Shown here piece after piece: positions 34,820 to 44,640 of a DNA stretch of 64,000 bases. The position numbers and the translations under genes are program-made. Origin of the DNA: Antarctobacter heliothermus (GTDB lineage: Bacteria; Pseudomonadota; Alphaproteobacteria; Rhodobacterales; Rhodobacteraceae); NCBI RefSeq assembly GCF_002237555.1, contig NZ_CP022540.1, forward strand, positions 4,593,001-4,657,000, written 5' to 3'. Under the pieces are notes generated by a model that had not been told where the DNA came from, did no database searches, and saw nothing but the letters and a program-made list of their open reading frames with translations. The first letter of the stretch is position 1, and each line of letters opens with the position of its first letter.

Positions 34820-35732
34820 TCTTTTTCCTCCGCATTTCCAGCCGCCAGCGCTGGACCGGGTCCAGTGCGGTGCGCATCCAGTTCGACAGCAGGTTCAGGC
34901 TGAGCGTGGTCAGGACAATCGCCAGTCCGGGCCAAAAGCTAAGCCACCACGCGCTGGTCAGATAGGGGCGCCCCTGAGACACCATCAGGCCCCAAGTGAT
35001 TTCGGGCGGTTGAATACCGATCCCAAGGAACGACAGCGAGCTTTCGACCAAAACGACCAGCGCAAAATCCAGCGTGGCGATGGTCAGGACCGTCGGCAGG
35101 ATGACCGGCAGGATATGGCGGAACACGATACGCGACCCGCTGGCCCCCATGACGATGGCGGCCTGTACGAACATGCGTTCGCGGACCTCCAGCACTTCGG
35201 CCCGGGCGGTGCGCAGGTAAACGGGCAGACGGGTGATCGCCAGCACGATCACCAGATTGAAGACCGAAGGCGGCAGCATGTACAGCACCAGAACCGCCAG
35301 AAGCAGCGACGGGAAAGACATGATGATGTCGGCCAGACGCATGATGATCTGGCTTGGCAGGCGCGACGTATACCCTGCGATCAGTCCCAGACATGTGCCG
35401 ATCGTGAGCGAGCAGAACACCGCGCCGGCGGCCACCATGATGGTGTTTTGCGCCGCGACGATGATCCGCGCCAACAGCGGACGGCCCAGCGCATCAGCCC
35501 CAAGCCAATAGACCCAAGGTCTGGAAAAATCAAAACTCGGAGCATTGCGCCCGCGCAGGTTTTGCTTGGTGGCGACCTCTTCAAGCAGCATCGGTCCGAA
35601 AATCGCGAAGAAGATCACAATCAGCAGGAAAACGGCGGCGACAAAGGCAAATTTGTCCCGCCAGAGCATTCGTAGCATCGAAATATAGGCAGGCGGGGCG
35701 TCTGGAGCGGTCTTGCTGTCTGTCGGGGTCAT
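34812..35732 (-). CDS. ABC importer permease (DppC-like)
   Basis: 306 residues. An N-terminal helix (FAFVAAVFLLIVIFFAIFGPML) and a periplasmic loop precede five helices of the binding-protein-dependent permease domain, with the cytoplasmic EAA-type loop around VQAAIVMGASGSRIVFRHILP. LGADALGRPLLARI before the domain is typical of DppC/OppC. It lies three bases after the first permease gene. Confidence 0.92.
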   Translation of the reverse strand: MTPTDSKTAPDAPPAYISMLRMLWRDKFAFVAAVFLLIVIFFAIFGPMLLEEVATKQNLRGRNAPSFDFSRPWVYWLGADALGRPLLARIIVAAQNTIMVAAGAVFCSLTIGTCLGLIAGYTSRLPSQIIMRLADIIMSFPSLLLAVLVLYMLPPSVFNLVIVLAITRLPVYLRTARAEVLEVRERMFVQAAIVMGASGSRIVFRHILPVILPTVLTIATLDFALVVLVESSLSFLGIGIQPPEITWGLMVSQGRPYLTSAWWLSFWPGLAIVLTTLSLNLLSNWMRTALDPVQRWRLEMRRKKNG

Positions 35733-35735
35733 GGG

Positions 35736-36650
35736 TCAGTACCGGATGCGCGGATCAAGCACGGTGTACAGGATGTCGATCAGCACGTTCATGAGAAAGA
35801 TCGCGAAGGCCGTCACCATGATCGCGGCCAGGATCACGTTGAAGTCACGTTGAAGAATTGAATCAATCATCAGCTTGCCGATCCCCGGAAAGCCAAAGAT
35901 CGTCTCGACCACCACCGCGCCGTTGAGAATGGCTGCGGTCTGATCACCAAGCACGGTGATCACCGGCAACAACGCGTTGCGCAAGGCATGGACAAAGATG
36001 ATCGGTCGGTTGCGAACGCCCTTGGCGCGGGCGGTCTTGACATAAGCCGAATTGAGCGCGGCAATCATCGACCCGCGCACCACCTGCAAGATCAACCCAA
36101 ACGGCCGGATGAACAGGACGGATACCGGCATGACCCAGTGCCAGATTGTGCCGGTTCCTGACGTTGGCAGCCAACCCAGATTGACCGAAAAAACCACGAT
36201 GGCGACGATTGCGATCCAGAAATCCGGTGCGCTGGCCCCGATCAGGGAAAAGAACGTCGCGACCCGGTCAAAGAAACCGCCAACATGAAATGCTGCTAGT
36301 GACCCAACGACAATGGCTGCCACTGTCACCAGCGACATGGTCACCGCACCCAGTTGCAAAGTCCAAGCAAACCCGCGCAACACGGAATCGATAGCAGGTT
36401 CGGACCGACGCACGGACTCGCCAAAGTCAAAGCGCAGCAGGTCCCCCAAATAGGAAAAGAACTGGATGATCAGCGGTTGGTCCAGCCCATGAATGGCGCG
36501 AAATTTGTCGCGCGCTTCTTGGCTGGCGTGTTCAGGTAGGAACAAGTCGGTGGGATCGCCCGTCAGACGGCTGAGAAAGAAGACCAGGATCACCAGCCCG
36601 ACAAGCGATATGGCACTGGCAACAGCGCGTTTTCCCAAAAAGGATTTCAT
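35736..36650 (-). CDS. ABC importer permease (DppB-like)
   Basis: 304 residues. A first helix (AVASAISLVGLVILVFFLSRL) is followed by the family segment GDPTDLFLP and IHGLDQPLIIQFFSYLGDLLRFDFGES, then the permease domain with an EAA loop around VKTARAKGVRNRPIIFVHALRNALLP. ATG at 36650 (MKSFLG) has AGGGG upstream and fits the normal DppB N-terminus better than the longer frame. Confidence 0.92.
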   Translation of the reverse strand: MKSFLGKRAVASAISLVGLVILVFFLSRLTGDPTDLFLPEHASQEARDKFRAIHGLDQPLIIQFFSYLGDLLRFDFGESVRRSEPAIDSVLRGFAWTLQLGAVTMSLVTVAAIVVGSLAAFHVGGFFDRVATFFSLIGASAPDFWIAIVAIVVFSVNLGWLPTSGTGTIWHWVMPVSVLFIRPFGLILQVVRGSMIAALNSAYVKTARAKGVRNRPIIFVHALRNALLPVITVLGDQTAAILNGAVVVETIFGFPGIGKLMIDSILQRDFNVILAAIMVTAFAIFLMNVLIDILYTVLDPRIRY

Positions 36651-36709
36651 GGTGATCAGCCCCTGTGGCACGGGGGACGGACAGCATCCGCCCCCCGGCT
36701 CTATGTGGT

Positions 36710-38215
36710 TTACTTAAAGCCAACCTGGCTCAGCTGAAGTTCCGAGTTGGTCCGGATTGTCGGAGTAAACTCCAGACGCGGGTTGACGCGGCTGAACCCC
36801 ACCATGTGGAACAACATGACATCAGCAACCAGATCCTGCTGGATGTACTTGAACGTCTCGCTCCACTTTGCTTCGCGATCCGCGCCGGTAAGGGCGGTGG
36901 CATCCGCGATCAGACCTTCCAGTGTTTCGTCGCAAGTTGCCGACTGAAGCCCGTCACAAGCATACTTGAAGTACATCGAAAACACCGGATCACCGTTGGC
37001 GTTGTCGTGCTGTGCATTGACGATTTCCGGGCCACGGCCCTCGGCAAAAGGCTGGGAATAGTGGTCCAGCCATTCCGCGACCTCGACCATCCGCAGTTCC
37101 ATGTTGAACCCGGCTTCCTGCCACATGGACAGGCTCGCCTCCATTGTCTCCAGCACGTTGCCATAGTTACCGATACGGCCGATCAGGGTGATCTTGGTGT
37201 CCACCGGAACGCCGTCAGCGGCGGCTTCGGCCAGCAGGGCTTTGGCCTTTTCCAGATCATAGGGGTAAGGCTCTAGATCCGTGTTATACCCGATGGTCGA
37301 CGGTGGTGTGAGACCGGTGGCCAACAGGGTGCCGTTCGCAAGGATGGTACCGACAAAGGCTTCGCGGTCGATGGCATAGTTCAATGCCTGACGCACTCGA
37401 ACGTCATCCAACGGCGCGGTGTGCGTATCCGGCCGCATGTAGACGGTCTCCGAGTTTGGATAGGAATAATCCATCGCCGGATCGGTGGCATCCTGAAGCG
37501 CGATGTTCGCCGCGATGTCCGCCTCGCCTGCGGCGACCATGGCCGCCCGGACCGCGCTGTCTGACCGGAACAGATAGGTCGCGCCGGTGACAGCCGGGGT
37601 TTCGCCCCAGTAGCTATCGTTTGCCGACAACTTGATATATTCGCCGCGCGCGTATTCTTCCCAGACAAAGGGGCCGGTGCCGATAGGCGTTTCGACAAAG
37701 GAATCCATTGCCGTTTCCGACGGGACAACCGTCACGGTGGACATCAACAGCGGCAAAATCGGCTGTGCCGGATCCGCGGTGATGTCGATGGTAGTGTCAT
37801 CGATGACCTCCGTCGTCAGATCGATCCCGCCAAAGAACTTGGCGCCGATCTCACAGCTAATCGCGTCGCCCTGAAAGCGGGCGATGGAGTGGGCCAGATC
37901 GCCGGCATCCAGTGCTGTGCCGTCCGAAAAGGTGACTCCCTCACGCAGTTTGAACCGCCATGTGCCGTCGCCCTTGTCCTCCCAGCTGACCGCAAGGCGC
38001 GGCTGAAGCCCAGAGCCGGGCACCAGCTCCGTCACGGTCTCCGAGATGTTTTGCAAGAGCACCCGACCAAGGTTGGAGCGTGACGATTCACATGGATCGA
38101 CAATGTCCAGTTCCTCGGACAGGACGATGGTCACCGAGGTATCTTGCGCCAGCGCGGTCCCGGCAATGGTTGTGGCGAGTAGAGCCGCAGAAATGCGGCC
38201 AACAATATGGGTCAT
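36710..38215 (-). CDS. Family 5 periplasmic substrate-binding protein
   Basis: 501 residues with signal peptide MTHIVGRISAALLATTIAGTALA. The mature protein shows family 5 features: LQPRLAVSWEDKGDGTWRFKLREGVTFSDG near the N-terminus and VRQALNYAIDREAFV in the centre. ATG at 38215 follows GGGAGG. These proteins bind peptides, nickel complexes, opines or oligosaccharides; the ligand cannot be deduced. It is the first gene of the operon, divergent from a LysR regulator. Confidence 0.92.
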   Translation of the reverse strand: MTHIVGRISAALLATTIAGTALAQDTSVTIVLSEELDIVDPCESSRSNLGRVLLQNISETVTELVPGSGLQPRLAVSWEDKGDGTWRFKLREGVTFSDGTALDAGDLAHSIARFQGDAISCEIGAKFFGGIDLTTEVIDDTTIDITADPAQPILPLLMSTVTVVPSETAMDSFVETPIGTGPFVWEEYARGEYIKLSANDSYWGETPAVTGATYLFRSDSAVRAAMVAAGEADIAANIALQDATDPAMDYSYPNSETVYMRPDTHTAPLDDVRVRQALNYAIDREAFVGTILANGTLLATGLTPPSTIGYNTDLEPYPYDLEKAKALLAEAAADGVPVDTKITLIGRIGNYGNVLETMEASLSMWQEAGFNMELRMVEVAEWLDHYSQPFAEGRGPEIVNAQHDNANGDPVFSMYFKYACDGLQSATCDETLEGLIADATALTGADREAKWSETFKYIQQDLVADVMLFHMVGFSRVNPRLEFTPTIRTNSELQLSQVGFK

Positions 38216-38356
38216 GGTTTTCCTCCCTATTCCCTTGTTCCGGTAGACGGGTTCCTCCCCCCGTCGTCCCGGTTCACCGGTTTCCGATCCAAAGATCGTT
38301 CCGATGTTCCGTTGAGTATACGATGCAAATTCAAAGCCAACGTTCCAACCTTGGAT

Positions 38357-38380
38357 TGATACGATCCAAATCTTGTATCA
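38357..38380. promoter_or_regulatory. Candidate LysR-type operator
   Basis: TGATAC-N12-GTATCA is a perfect interrupted inverted repeat, close in form to a LysR T-N11-A box. It lies 37 bases before the LysR start and about 140 bases before the divergent binding-protein gene, where an autoregulatory and activating site would be expected. Confidence 0.6.
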
Positions 38381-38417
38381 GACTAACAGTCCGCACTTTT
38401 TCTTCGGAGGCCGCAAC

Positions 38418-39329
38418 ATGGGCACATCCTCGTATGAACTGTTTCAGTTGCGCTGCTTCGTTGCAGTGGCCGAAGAACTGAATTTCAGGCGCGCGGCTGG
38501 GCGGCTGAACATGACCCAGCCGCCGCTGTCGCGGCAGATCAAACTGCTGGAACACGCTGTCGGAGAGGTGCTCTTGTTCCGCACAAGCCGCGAAGTTCGA
38601 CTGACGTCCGCCGGGGCAAGTTTTCTGGTCAGCGCCAACAGCCTTTTGCAGCAGGCCGAACTGGCGGTGCTGGTGGCGCGACAAGCCGCGCGCGGCGAGG
38701 CCGGCGACGTGGCGCTTGGGTTTGTTCCCTCGGCGGGCATCAACTTTGTCCCCCGCATCGCATGTGCTGTCATGGAGCACCTGCCCGATGTGAACTTTAA
38801 GCCCATCGAGATGATGAGCTATGAAATCATCCAGTCGCTTCGGTCCGGCCAATTGGACATGGGATTGACCCGCACCTCGCGGCGGCATGCAGAAATCGAA
38901 AGCCTGCAAGTGGTCAGCGAACCCTTTGTCCTGGCCGTTCCGTCCGATCATCCGCTGGCCCGATCCCCGGCGCCAGAGATTGCCGACCTCGATGGATTGC
39001 GCTTTGTCGGATATTCCGCCGACCGTGGCGGGTACTTGTGCGAACAACACAAGGTGCTGTTCATCGGCCTGGGCATCACGCCGAGAATTGTGATGGAAGT
39101 CAGCCAGACCATGACCATCCTGTCCTGCGTGAACAGCGGCATCGGTGTATCGCTTGTGCCACGCTCGTCGCTGGCCGTGCAAATGAGCAACCTCACTTTC
39201 CGTGAGATTGAAACACCGGACCGCCTGCGATCCACGCTGTACCTGACCATCGGCCCCCGCAGGCGGGACACGCCGCTGTCTAACCGGATGCGAGACATCA
39301 TCGCCGACGTGCTGCGGGACGCACGGTAG
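38418..39329 (+). CDS. LysR-family regulator
   Basis: 303 residues. The N-terminal winged helix is classical (LRCFVAVAEELNFRRAAGRLNM, QPPLSRQIKLLEHAVGEVLLF), followed by a two-lobed effector domain (GDVALGFVPSAGINFVPRI; GIGVSLVPRSS). The N-terminal half resembles BenM/CatM-type regulators. ATG at 38418 follows CGGAGG. It is divergent from the ABC importer operon and probably activates it. Confidence 0.9.
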   Translation: MGTSSYELFQLRCFVAVAEELNFRRAAGRLNMTQPPLSRQIKLLEHAVGEVLLFRTSREVRLTSAGASFLVSANSLLQQAELAVLVARQAARGEAGDVALGFVPSAGINFVPRIACAVMEHLPDVNFKPIEMMSYEIIQSLRSGQLDMGLTRTSRRHAEIESLQVVSEPFVLAVPSDHPLARSPAPEIADLDGLRFVGYSADRGGYLCEQHKVLFIGLGITPRIVMEVSQTMTILSCVNSGIGVSLVPRSSLAVQMSNLTFREIETPDRLRSTLYLTIGPRRRDTPLSNRMRDIIADVLRDAR

Positions 39330-39346
39330 CAGCGGTTTCATGGCTT

Positions 39347-40225
39347 TCATGGCTGCATCCTTGCTGCTGCCCGCGCGCTGCGGGCCATCAAGACAATTGC
39401 AGCAAAGATGACCGCCGCCCCGATCCATGTCGTGATCGGCGCGACCTGAGCGAAAAAGAAATAGCCCATCGCCGCGACCAGAGGCAGGCGCACGAAATCC
39501 ACCGGCACGATCAGCGAAGCTTCGGCGAAATAGAACGCCCGTGTGATGCACCCCATGGCCCCCGCACCGACCACACCCTGTAGCGCGAGAATCAGCCACT
39601 CGGTCAGCGTTGGCGTGGTCCAGACCATTGCGGCGGGCAGTGCCGCAATCGGCACCATGGCAATCAGGTTCCATGCCACAAGTGTTTCAGTCGAATCGCG
39701 CCCCGACATAGGCTTGAGGATCAATTGGATCAGCGCCGTCAGCAGTGCCCCCAACAGCGCAAACGCCAGACCGCTGGAAATCCCCGCCTGACGTCCGGGG
39801 CTGAGCACGATCAGTACCCCGATGAACCCAAGGAGAACTGCAATGATCCGGAGCCTGCGGGGACGTTCCCCCAGAAAGATCCAGGCCCCGATGGTGACAA
39901 AGATCGGCGAGGTAAAGGCAATCGCGGTCACATCGGCCAGCGGCGCGGTCGTGAAGGCAACGAAAAACGCCAGCAACGAAGCCAGTTTGAGTCCGGCGCG
40001 CAATGCATGGCGAAAACGGAAACTTGAGCGCAAAATATCGGGCCGCGCAATGATCCAAGGCAGCACAATCAGCAAACCGAACAACGCGCGGGTAAAGCCC
40101 ATGACAAACGGGTGCACAGACCCCGCCAAGGCGCGCACCAGAACAGAATCGATTGCCCCAAACGCTGCGGCCCCAACCATCAGACTGACCCCGAAAACCG
40201 CTGACCGATCCAAGTCCCGCCCCAC
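39347..40225 (-). CDS. DMT-superfamily (EamA) transporter
   Basis: 292 residues with ten predicted helices in two EamA halves; LADVTAIAFTSPIFVTIGAWIFLGE ends the first half and the same pattern recurs near the C-terminus (LIVPVDFVRLPLVAAMGYFFF). Family members export amino acids or other metabolites. The start is GTG at 40225 with only a weak ribosome site; ATG at 40180 is an alternative. It is convergent with the LysR gene and divergent from the sugar-acid island. Confidence 0.85.
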   Translation of the reverse strand: MGRDLDRSAVFGVSLMVGAAAFGAIDSVLVRALAGSVHPFVMGFTRALFGLLIVLPWIIARPDILRSSFRFRHALRAGLKLASLLAFFVAFTTAPLADVTAIAFTSPIFVTIGAWIFLGERPRRLRIIAVLLGFIGVLIVLSPGRQAGISSGLAFALLGALLTALIQLILKPMSGRDSTETLVAWNLIAMVPIAALPAAMVWTTPTLTEWLILALQGVVGAGAMGCITRAFYFAEASLIVPVDFVRLPLVAAMGYFFFAQVAPITTWIGAAVIFAAIVLMARSARAAARMQP

Positions 40226-40510
40226 CTTGCCAACACCGCTCCGCCCCGAGACAGTCCCCTTGCGAGGACGCTATCATTCGAAACCTGACAGGAGCGTCTC
40301 AACACGCTCCATATTTGTCAACATCTTTGATCGGTCGAGACCAAACATGAGTGAGATTTATTTTTATCCATATCCTGTCAGATATTTACGTCTTCATTTT
40401 GATATTCAGAATCAATTTCCAACTTGACAACTTATACTCACAGACACGATCCTGTGCCAAAACCACCTGCCTTGATCACCCGCCCCTTTTTCAGCAAAAA
40501 GCCACTCGTA
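40226..40510. promoter_or_regulatory. AT-rich divergent promoter region at the edge of the sugar-acid island
   Basis: This 285-base stretch is much more AT-rich than its surroundings. It contains a 7-bp hairpin GGAGCGT/ACGCTCC at 40291-40310 followed by ATATTTGT, and a run of AT-rich sequence at 40345-40440. It probably holds the promoters for the transporter gene and the sialidase-like operon. No definite operator could be assigned. Confidence 0.45.
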
Positions 40511-41650
40511 ATGCCCAACCCTGAAGACATCGCAAACCGTATGGACGGTCGCCCAACAGTCGTTGGAATAGGCCGGGTCGAGGCTTCTCTTCCGTCTCCT
40601 TGCGATCAGAACCACGCCGCCTTTCTGTCTTTGGGCGCGGACGGGCTGTCATGCCTGTGGTTCGGCGGCTCGCTTGAGGGCAAGGCTGACATCTCGATTT
40701 GGCGCGCAACAATGTCCGGCGACGGCTGGTCGCAGGCCGAGCGCCTCACCGACGACCCAGAGCGGTCTGAACAGAACCCGATCCAGTTTGACGCGCCGGA
40801 CGGGCGGCGATTGATCCTGCACACCGCGCAGCCCGGAGGCAATCAGGACGCCTGCGTCGTGCGGATACGCGAGGACGGACTTGCCCCACGCGACCTGCCC
40901 TTGCCGCGCGGCACCTTTGTCCGCGCGCCCATCCTTGTCCGCGACGATGGTGCCTGGCTCATGGGCCTTTTCAACTGCGTGACACGCCCCGGACAACGCT
41001 GGACCGGCAGCCACGACACCGCCGCCCTGGCGATCAGTCAGGACAATGCAGAAACTTGGCGGGTGGTTCAGGTGCCGGGGTCCATGGGATGCGTTCACAT
41101 GACTCCTGTCGCGCTTGGCCCGGACCACTACGCGGCGTTTTTCCGACGCCGCCAGTCAGACGCAGTCTACCGCACTGAAAGCACCGATGGCGGCGAAAGC
41201 TGGAGCGTGCCGCAGCCAACGGATGTGCCCAACAACAACTCTTCCATCTCGGTGATTCGCTTGCGCGACGGACGTCTTGCCATGGCCTGCAACCCGGTCA
41301 ACGCGACGATGTTTCCCGACGCGCGACGCGCCTCTTTGTATGACGAACTTGGAGATGGCGATGACCGACCAAACGCGAATGGCGGCTGCAACCCGATCTG
41401 GGGTGTGCCGCGCGCGCCCATGGTTCTGGCCCTTTCAGACGACGACGGGCGCAGCTTTCCGCGCCGCGTACTGGTCGAGGAGGGACCGGGGGATTGCCTG
41501 TCGAACAATTCGGTGGACGGTCAGAACCACGAAATGTCCTACCCTTCACTCCTAGAAGACGCGCAGGGCACGCTGCATCTGGCCTATACCTATCACCGCC
41601 GCGCGATAAAATATGTGCGGCTGACCCGCGACTGGCTGGAGGCGCAATGA
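40511..41650 (+). CDS. Sialidase-like (BNR/Asp-box) protein, predicted cytoplasmic
   Basis: 379 residues of a beta-propeller. Asp-box-like motifs are [22 protein letters not shown] and [11 protein letters not shown], and [16 protein letters not shown] at the end is typical of the BNR-repeat-like sialidase family. No signal peptide is present, so it should act on an imported or intracellular substrate. ATG at 40511 is used; the frame is open to a TTG at 40424 with no ribosome site. It overlaps the PdxA-like gene by four bases, tying it to sugar-acid breakdown. True sialidase activity is not assured. Confidence 0.8.
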   Translation: MPNPEDIANRMDGRPTVVGIGRVEASLPSPCDQNHAAFLSLGADGLSCLWFGGSLEGKADISIWRATMSGDGWSQAERLTDDPERSEQNPIQFDAPDGRRLILHTAQPGGNQDACVVRIREDGLAPRDLPLPRGTFVRAPILVRDDGAWLMGLFNCVTRPGQRWTGSHDTAALAISQDNAETWRVVQVPGSMGCVHMTPVALGPDHYAAFFRRRQSDAVYRTESTDGGESWSVPQPTDVPNNNSSISVIRLRDGRLAMACNPVNATMFPDARRASLYDELGDGDDRPNANGGCNPIWGVPRAPMVLALSDDDGRSFPRRVLVEEGPGDCLSNNSVDGQNHEMSYPSLLEDAQGTLHLAYTYHRRAIKYVRLTRDWLEAQ

Positions 41651-42594
41651 TCGGCATCACCATGGGCGACCCTGCAGGGGTCGGCCCGGAAATCATCCTG
41701 AGGGCCGTGGCCGCGATGTCACCGCAAGACCGCGCCAAAACCCGCATTTTTGGCTGCCAGCGCACCCTTCAGACGGCAGAGGATGCGGTCCAGAGCGGTT
41801 TGGTCCCGGGCCGTGACGTGTCGGTCACGGACGTTCCGGTCGACGGCGCGCCGCTGCCTTGGGGGCAAGAGGACGCGCGCGCCGGCGATGCGGCGTTCCG
41901 CTTTATGCGGGCTGCGGTGGATGCGGCGCTTGATGGGCAAATCGGCTGCATCGTGACCGCGCCACTGAACAAAGCCGCGCTGAACGCAGCGGGCCATCAT
42001 TATGACGGCCACACTGGCATGTTGGCACATCTGACCGGCACGCCCAAGGCATGGATGATCCTCGCCTCAGAGCGACTCAAAGTCATTCACAACTCGACCC
42101 ATGTCAGCCTGCGCGATGCCATCGACCGCGCCACGCCGGACTCGATCCTACAAACCATCCGCACCGGCAATGATCATCTCAAACGGCTGGGCTATGACGC
42201 GCCGCGTATCGCCGTCGCGGGGATCAACCCGCATTGCGGCGAAGGCGGGTTGTTCGGGACAGAGGACGACACCCAGATCGCGCCCGCCGTGCACGCGGCA
42301 CAGGCCGAAGGTATTGATGCCCACGGACCGATCCCCGCCGACACGGTGTTTCACCGCGCCTACAACGGGGCCTTTGATCTGGTGGTCGCGCAGTATCATG
42401 ATCAGGGGCACATCCCGGTCAAGCTGGTGGCCTTTGACACGGCGGTGAACGTCTCACTGGGCCTGCCGATCGACCGAACCTCTGTCGATCATGGCACCGC
42501 CTTTGACATCGCGGGCAAGGGCATTGCCAGCCACGAGAATTTGGAAAAGGCCATCGCCTATGCGCGCAAACTGGCCACCGGGAGGGGACATTGA
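41647..42594 (+). CDS. PdxA2-like four-carbon acid phosphate dehydrogenase
   Basis: 315 residues of the PdxA fold. Metal-binding histidines lie in [24 protein letters not shown] and [11 protein letters not shown], the complete family set. ATG at 41647 overlaps the previous stop (ATGA). With a DUF1537 kinase nearby, it is more likely PdxA2, which oxidatively decarboxylates 4-phospho-threonate or erythronate to dihydroxyacetone phosphate, than vitamin B6-pathway PdxA. Confidence 0.87.
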   Translation: MIGITMGDPAGVGPEIILRAVAAMSPQDRAKTRIFGCQRTLQTAEDAVQSGLVPGRDVSVTDVPVDGAPLPWGQEDARAGDAAFRFMRAAVDAALDGQIGCIVTAPLNKAALNAAGHHYDGHTGMLAHLTGTPKAWMILASERLKVIHNSTHVSLRDAIDRATPDSILQTIRTGNDHLKRLGYDAPRIAVAGINPHCGEGGLFGTEDDTQIAPAVHAAQAEGIDAHGPIPADTVFHRAYNGAFDLVVAQYHDQGHIPVKLVAFDTAVNVSLGLPIDRTSVDHGTAFDIAGKGIASHENLEKAIAYARKLATGRGH

Positions 42595-43496
42595 CCCATG
42601 CAATCCAAGGCGTCCATTGTGCCGCCGCCACACCAGTCACCACCGACGGCGCGCCAAACCTGACGCTGTTTGCCGCCCATTGCCGCGCCCTGCTGGATGA
42701 GGGCTGTCATGGCATCGCGATGCTAGGGACAACCGGAGAGGCCAACAGCTTTGGCATCCGCGACCGCATGGCGCTGCTGGAGGCGGCCGTTGACCATGGC
42801 ACCCCCGCCGATGCGCTGCTGCCCGGCACCTCAACCCCCGCCATCAGCGATACTGTTGAGCTGACGCGCCACGCGGTTCAGGCCGGGGCCAAGGGGGTCG
42901 TGCTGTTGCCGCCCTACTATTTCAAGGGCGTCAGCGACGAAGGTCTGTTCCGTTTTTACGCGCGGGTGATCGAGGGCGTCGGCGACGACCGCCTGAAGGT
43001 GGTGCTGTACCACATCCCCCAAGTGACGCAGATCCCGATCTCACATGATCTGATTGACCGGCTGATGTCGGCCTTTCCCGGCATTGTCTGCGCCATCAAG
43101 GACAGCGCGGGCGACATCGACAACATGAAAACGCTCTGTGCGCGCTTTCCCGATCTTGCGGTTCTGGCTGGGGCCGATCCGTTGATGTTGCCCCTGTTGC
43201 AGGCCGGCGGCGCGGGTTGCATCACCGCCACATCCAACCTGCGGGCCGATGCGCTGCGCGTGATCTGGGAGGGCTGGAACGATCCGGCCCGCACGGAACA
43301 GATTGAGGCCGCGCAGGCCCGGATCGACGATTGGCGCGGGCTGACAAATGCCTATGTGCAACTGCCCACCGTCAAAACGATGCTGGCACGGTCGCGCGAT
43401 GATCTGGGCTGGCTGAACATGATGCCGCCGCTGGTCGATCTGACCGAGGCCGAACAGCAATCGGTCTGGGCGCAAATGGCGCGCCTTGGAGCGTGA
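42591..43496 (+). CDS. DHDPS-superfamily lyase (DapA-like), paralog 1
   Basis: 301 residues of the class I aldolase TIM barrel. GTTGEANSF is the loop motif, Y140 (LYHIPQ) the catalytic tyrosine and K170 (AIKDSAGD) the Schiff-base lysine. TTG at 42591 is the start: GGGAGGGG lies just upstream and the codon overlaps the previous TGA; the nearby ATG at 42598 is out of frame. Context argues for a keto-sugar-acid aldolase or dehydratase and not lysine biosynthesis. Confidence 0.85.
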   Translation: MTHAIQGVHCAAATPVTTDGAPNLTLFAAHCRALLDEGCHGIAMLGTTGEANSFGIRDRMALLEAAVDHGTPADALLPGTSTPAISDTVELTRHAVQAGAKGVVLLPPYYFKGVSDEGLFRFYARVIEGVGDDRLKVVLYHIPQVTQIPISHDLIDRLMSAFPGIVCAIKDSAGDIDNMKTLCARFPDLAVLAGADPLMLPLLQAGGAGCITATSNLRADALRVIWEGWNDPARTEQIEAAQARIDDWRGLTNAYVQLPTVKTMLARSRDDLGWLNMMPPLVDLTEAEQQSVWAQMARLGA

Positions 43497-43507
43497 AGGA
43501 GAACGGC

Positions 43508-44629
43508 ATGGACATCTCACGCGCAATCACCCTGCACCTGCCGAAACGGTTCGAGGTCGGCACCGGAACCGCCGCGCGCCTGGGCGACTGGGTGCCCGAA
43601 GGGGCGCGCGTTCTGGTCATCGCGTTGCCGGTCACAGCGGCGATGGTCGGCAAACTGGGACTGAAAGGATCTGTCACTGTGTTTGACGCGGTTCAGCCGG
43701 AACCCAAGGACACCTGCCTGGATGCCGCGCTTGCCGCCGCGCGGGCATGCAGACCCGATGTCATCGTCGGTCTGGGCGGCGGGTCTGTCATGGACGTGGC
43801 CAAGCTGGTGGCCGCGCTGTGGAACAGCGATCAGACACTGGCCGACGTGGCTGGGCCAAACAAAGTGGCCCAAAAGGGCGCGTTGCTGGCGCAGGTGGCA
43901 ACAACTGCGGGCACCGGATCCGAAGGCGGCATTCGCGCCCTGATCACCTCATCTGAGACCGGAATGAAGGTGGCGGTGGAAAGCCCGCATCTGGCGGCCG
44001 ATATTGCCATCCTTGACCCCGAGCTGACGATGAGCGTCCCGCCTGCCATCACTGCCGCCACCGGCGTGGACGCACTGGCACATTGCGTCGAGGCGTTCAC
44101 CAACATCAATTCGCATCCGCTGATCGACGACTATGCCCGCATGGGCATCCGTCTGGCGGGCCGCTTTCTGCAACGCGCTGTAGAAGACGGTAGCGATGCC
44201 GAGGCCCGCGCCGGTATGCTGCTGTCCAGCTTTTACGGCGGGCTGTGCCTTGGCCCCGTCAACACCGCTGCCGGCCATGCGTTGGCCTATCCACTCGGCA
44301 CGCGCGCGGGCATCCCGCATGGGCTGAGCGTGGCGCTGCTTTTCCCGAATGTCCTTGGGTTCAACGCTCCGGCGCGTCCCGAAAAGACCGCCGAGGTACT
44401 GACCGCGCTTGGCCTGCAAGCCTCTGAAGATCCCGAAACCGTGGTGCAAGGCACCCGCGCCTATTGCACTGCACTGGGGATCAAGATGTCGATGCAGGAC
44501 CACGGCGCGGCAGAGGCGGAGTTGCCCGGCTGGGCAGCAGAGGCGCACGCGATCCGACGCTTGATGGACAACAACCCGCGTGACATGTCTGTCGGTGAGG
44601 TCGAGGCGATCTATCGCGCGGCATTCTGA
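43508..44629 (+). CDS. Iron-containing alcohol dehydrogenase
   Basis: 373 residues of family III. The nucleotide motif GLGGGSVMDVAK is near residue 95, TAGTGSEGG follows, and metal-binding residues lie in HLAADIAILDPELT, DALAHCVEAF, NTAAGHALAYPLG and GIPHGLSVALLFP. ATG at 43508 has AAGGAG upstream. It lies 11 bases after the lyase gene and could reduce the aldehyde released by it, or oxidise a hydroxyacid. The substrate is unknown. Confidence 0.9.
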   Translation: MDISRAITLHLPKRFEVGTGTAARLGDWVPEGARVLVIALPVTAAMVGKLGLKGSVTVFDAVQPEPKDTCLDAALAAARACRPDVIVGLGGGSVMDVAKLVAALWNSDQTLADVAGPNKVAQKGALLAQVATTAGTGSEGGIRALITSSETGMKVAVESPHLAADIAILDPELTMSVPPAITAATGVDALAHCVEAFTNINSHPLIDDYARMGIRLAGRFLQRAVEDGSDAEARAGMLLSSFYGGLCLGPVNTAAGHALAYPLGTRAGIPHGLSVALLFPNVLGFNAPARPEKTAEVLTALGLQASEDPETVVQGTRAYCTALGIKMSMQDHGAAEAELPGWAAEAHAIRRLMDNNPRDMSVGEVEAIYRAAF

Positions 44630-44640
44630 AAGGGCACACT

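Noticed and set aside
38331..39674. 447-codon minus-strand frame over the LysR gene
   Set aside because: It is antisense to a complete LysR protein and runs into the neighbouring transporter gene; no motif supports it.
40424..40510. N-terminal extension of the sialidase-like protein from TTG 40424, and TTGACA there as a -35 box
   Set aside because: There is no ribosome site for the extension, and no -10 element at a suitable distance for a promoter.
41647..42594. Assignment as pdxA of vitamin B6 synthesis
   Set aside because: Neighbours are sugar-acid genes with a DUF1537 kinase, the known partner of PdxA2.
42591..43496. Assignment as dapA of lysine biosynthesis
   Set aside because: The gene sits between PdxA2-like and alcohol dehydrogenase genes in a catabolic operon; the superfamily fold alone does not support DapA.
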